Assembly: GCF_900109325.1 (NCBI RefSeq)
Contig: NZ_FNZU01000007.1
Coordinates: forward strand, 68,158-132,157
Reading direction: 5' to 3'
DNA from: Alkalibacterium pelagium
GTDB lineage: Bacteria; Bacillota; Bacilli; Lactobacillales; Carnobacteriaceae_A
Length of the DNA: 64,000 bases
Shown: positions 63,076 through 64,000 of the stretch, in pieces
Position numbering within the stretch: position 1 is the first letter of the stretch
Layout of the letters: each line of letters starts with the position of its first letter
Translations under genes and position numbers: made by a program
The notes under the pieces: generated by a model
Databases searched by the model: none
Seen by the model: only the letters and a program-made list of their open reading frames with translations
Told to the model about the DNA's origin: nothing

Positions 63076-63489
63076 ATGAAAAAAAGAGTTTTTGGTATGG
63101 CTTGTCTCTCTGTCTTAGTAATGACTGCGTGTGATTCAGAAGATGAGACAACTTTTGATGACGAGTTCAAGGCTTCAATTGAAGAAGAACCCGTTCAATT
63201 AACTCTTGATAATGGTGGACTTTTACTAAGCTTTTATCCGTCGGAGATGATATATTACGGGATAAATGAATACACAGATAATTACAACATGCCATTTGAG
63301 CAACCGGATGAAAATGAGAACTATACTGAATATCAAGACTACACAGTTGAATTTAACGAAGAAACTGATATCTTCACCGTGACAACTGAATACGGTGTTT
63401 ACGAACTGAAAATGCGAGGACCTAGAGTATTTTGGGATGAAGAAAACAGCTTGAATATATCGTCTAATAGGACATTTTTTGAAGAGTAA
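63076..63489 (+). CDS. Small acidic lipoprotein
   Basis: A 137-residue protein with signal peptide and lipobox VMTAC (Cys19), then an acidic mature part without a recognised domain. The central segment is rich in Tyr, Asn and Glu. GGGGAT lies 8 bases before the ATG. No homologue comes to mind. Confidence 0.7.
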   Translation: MKKRVFGMACLSVLVMTACDSEDETTFDDEFKASIEEEPVQLTLDNGGLLLSFYPSEMIYYGINEYTDNYNMPFEQPDENENYTEYQDYTVEFNEETDIFTVTTEYGVYELKMRGPRVFWDEENSLNISSNRTFFEE

Positions 63490-63704
63490 GGCACATTACA
63501 CCGAGCTACAGCTATCAAATAGATTTCATTCATTTGTGTTACGGGTCATTAGGTAATCTAAATTATTCTATGGAAGTCATATGCAATAATTAAACAGTTA
63601 AGTTGAACGATACTGATGTAAATAAAGTTACATCTTAATAATTGAAACTTACTTTATTCAGACTTAAGTAATGATGAAAAAGTAATAAATCAGCTAAAAA
63701 ATTT
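63490..63704. other. AT-rich intergenic DNA
   Basis: Nothing beyond AT-rich sequence and scattered stops is seen between the lipoprotein stop and the hairpin at 63705. Confidence 0.5.
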
Positions 63705-63744
63705 CACCACAGAAAAAGTGTCTTAAATCTTTTTCTGTGGTGGT
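63698..63744 (-). terminator. Terminator for a minus-strand gene
   Basis: Perfect 14-bp arms CACCACAGAAAAAG and its complement (63705-63718 and 63729-63742), followed on the minus strand by TTTTTT. Confidence 0.9.
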
Positions 63745-63783
63745 TATGCCTAATAGAAATAGCTTCTATTGATATTATAATGT

Positions 63784-63944
63784 TTAGTTAATTGGCCAAG
63801 GAGGATTATGAGGAATTACGTTTGTAGGAATATCTTTTGTTTTCGCTACAATGACTTCTCGTTTTTCTTCAGACACTTGCTTAGATTCGAGAAATTCTAT
63901 ATATTTATCCTGAATAATTCATAGTACCTTGTCAGAACAGGCAT
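63784..63944 (-). pseudogene. Small peptide gene interrupted by an apparent frameshift
   Basis: A minus-strand frame of 44 codons ends at 63784 and reads as plausible protein (YIEFLESKQVSEEKRE, then NVIPHNPPWPIN at the end) but has no start codon. An ATG at 63944 opens the neighbouring frame (MPVLTRYYE) and would join it if one base were inserted near 63918. A strong terminator follows. The joined product would be about 54 residues. It may be a decayed or a frameshifted peptide gene, or a sequencing error. Confidence 0.4.
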
Positions 63945-63981
63945 TTATCCCGCTTTGATAAGGTTTATCACTCTATTCCTT

Positions 63982-64000
63982 CTTCACCCGTTGGGTGAAG
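63982..64000. terminator. Hairpin at the window edge
   Basis: CTTCACCC-3-GGGTGAAG, an 8-bp perfect hairpin ending at the last base. It is likely a terminator whose T-run lies outside the window. Confidence 0.45.

Overview
The window comes from a low-GC Gram-positive bacterium of the Bacilli, most likely Lactobacillales. I infer this from strong GGAGG-type ribosome binding sites, frequent GTG and TTG starts, lipobox lipoproteins, an N-acetylmuramate PTS operon, an EcsA-like ABC exporter and a MenA/polyprenyl-synthase pair; a Carnobacteriaceae-like genus is possible but unproven. About 58 genes are supported. I saw no rRNA, tRNA, CRISPR array or intact insertion sequence.

Layout. (1) 0.1-8.6 kb: two divergent operons encode the whole shikimate pathway. 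The minus-strand operon runs PDT-like protein, aroF, aroB, aroA, aroC, chorismate mutase; the plus-strand operon runs aroE, aroK, aroQ, tyrA. The minus operon is preceded by a 34-codon leader peptide rich in Tyr/Phe/Trp codons, an intrinsic terminator and a competing antiterminator, which looks like ribosome-mediated attenuation. (2) 8.8-16.2 kb: acetyltransferase, trpS, an ABC exporter, a CPBP protease, an M20 peptidase and an HD hydrolase. (3) 16.3-21.9 kb: a PepSY lipoprotein, a CstR-controlled rhodanese/CoA-disulfide-reductase operon for reactive sulfur, a hydrolase and a potassium channel. (4) 22.4-30.5 kb: a PAS-GGDEF cyclase and a five-gene minus-strand run (esterase, acyltransferase, zinc-ribbon membrane protein, NUDIX hydrolase, PLD-helicase-DUF3427 protein). 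(5) 30.6-35.2 kb: three spaced palindromes, then mupG, murP, murQ, murR for muramic acid recycling. (6) 35.4-47.4 kb: transporters, small metabolic enzymes, a GGDEF-EAL protein, gloB, acetyltransferases and fabV. (7) 46.9-49.1 kb: a resistance-flavoured patch with arr, an MGMT-like gene, a GNAT gene and, divergently, cadD with a leader ORF. (8) 49.3-54.9 kb: an exopolysaccharide pair (GH8 lipoprotein; GH18-like/deacetylase/GT2 fusion) with about 1 kb of upstream DNA that is purine-rich on the plus strand and C-rich, G-poor on the transcript strand. (9) 54.9-64 kb: a TetX-like monooxygenase, a DbpA-like helicase, a polyprenyl synthase/MenA pair, gloA, and an AT-rich tail of small regulators, lipoproteins, a TPR protein and a broken peptide gene.

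The genes connect in a few ways. Shikimate flux feeds chorismate, prephenate and tyrosine. gloA and gloB supply methylglyoxal detoxification. The two cyclic-di-GMP enzymes share a membrane sensor module and may influence the exopolysaccharide locus; that link is inference. The strongest candidates for undescribed biology are the aromatic leader attenuator, the C-rich exopolysaccharide leader, the three palindromes and the NUDIX-helicase pair.
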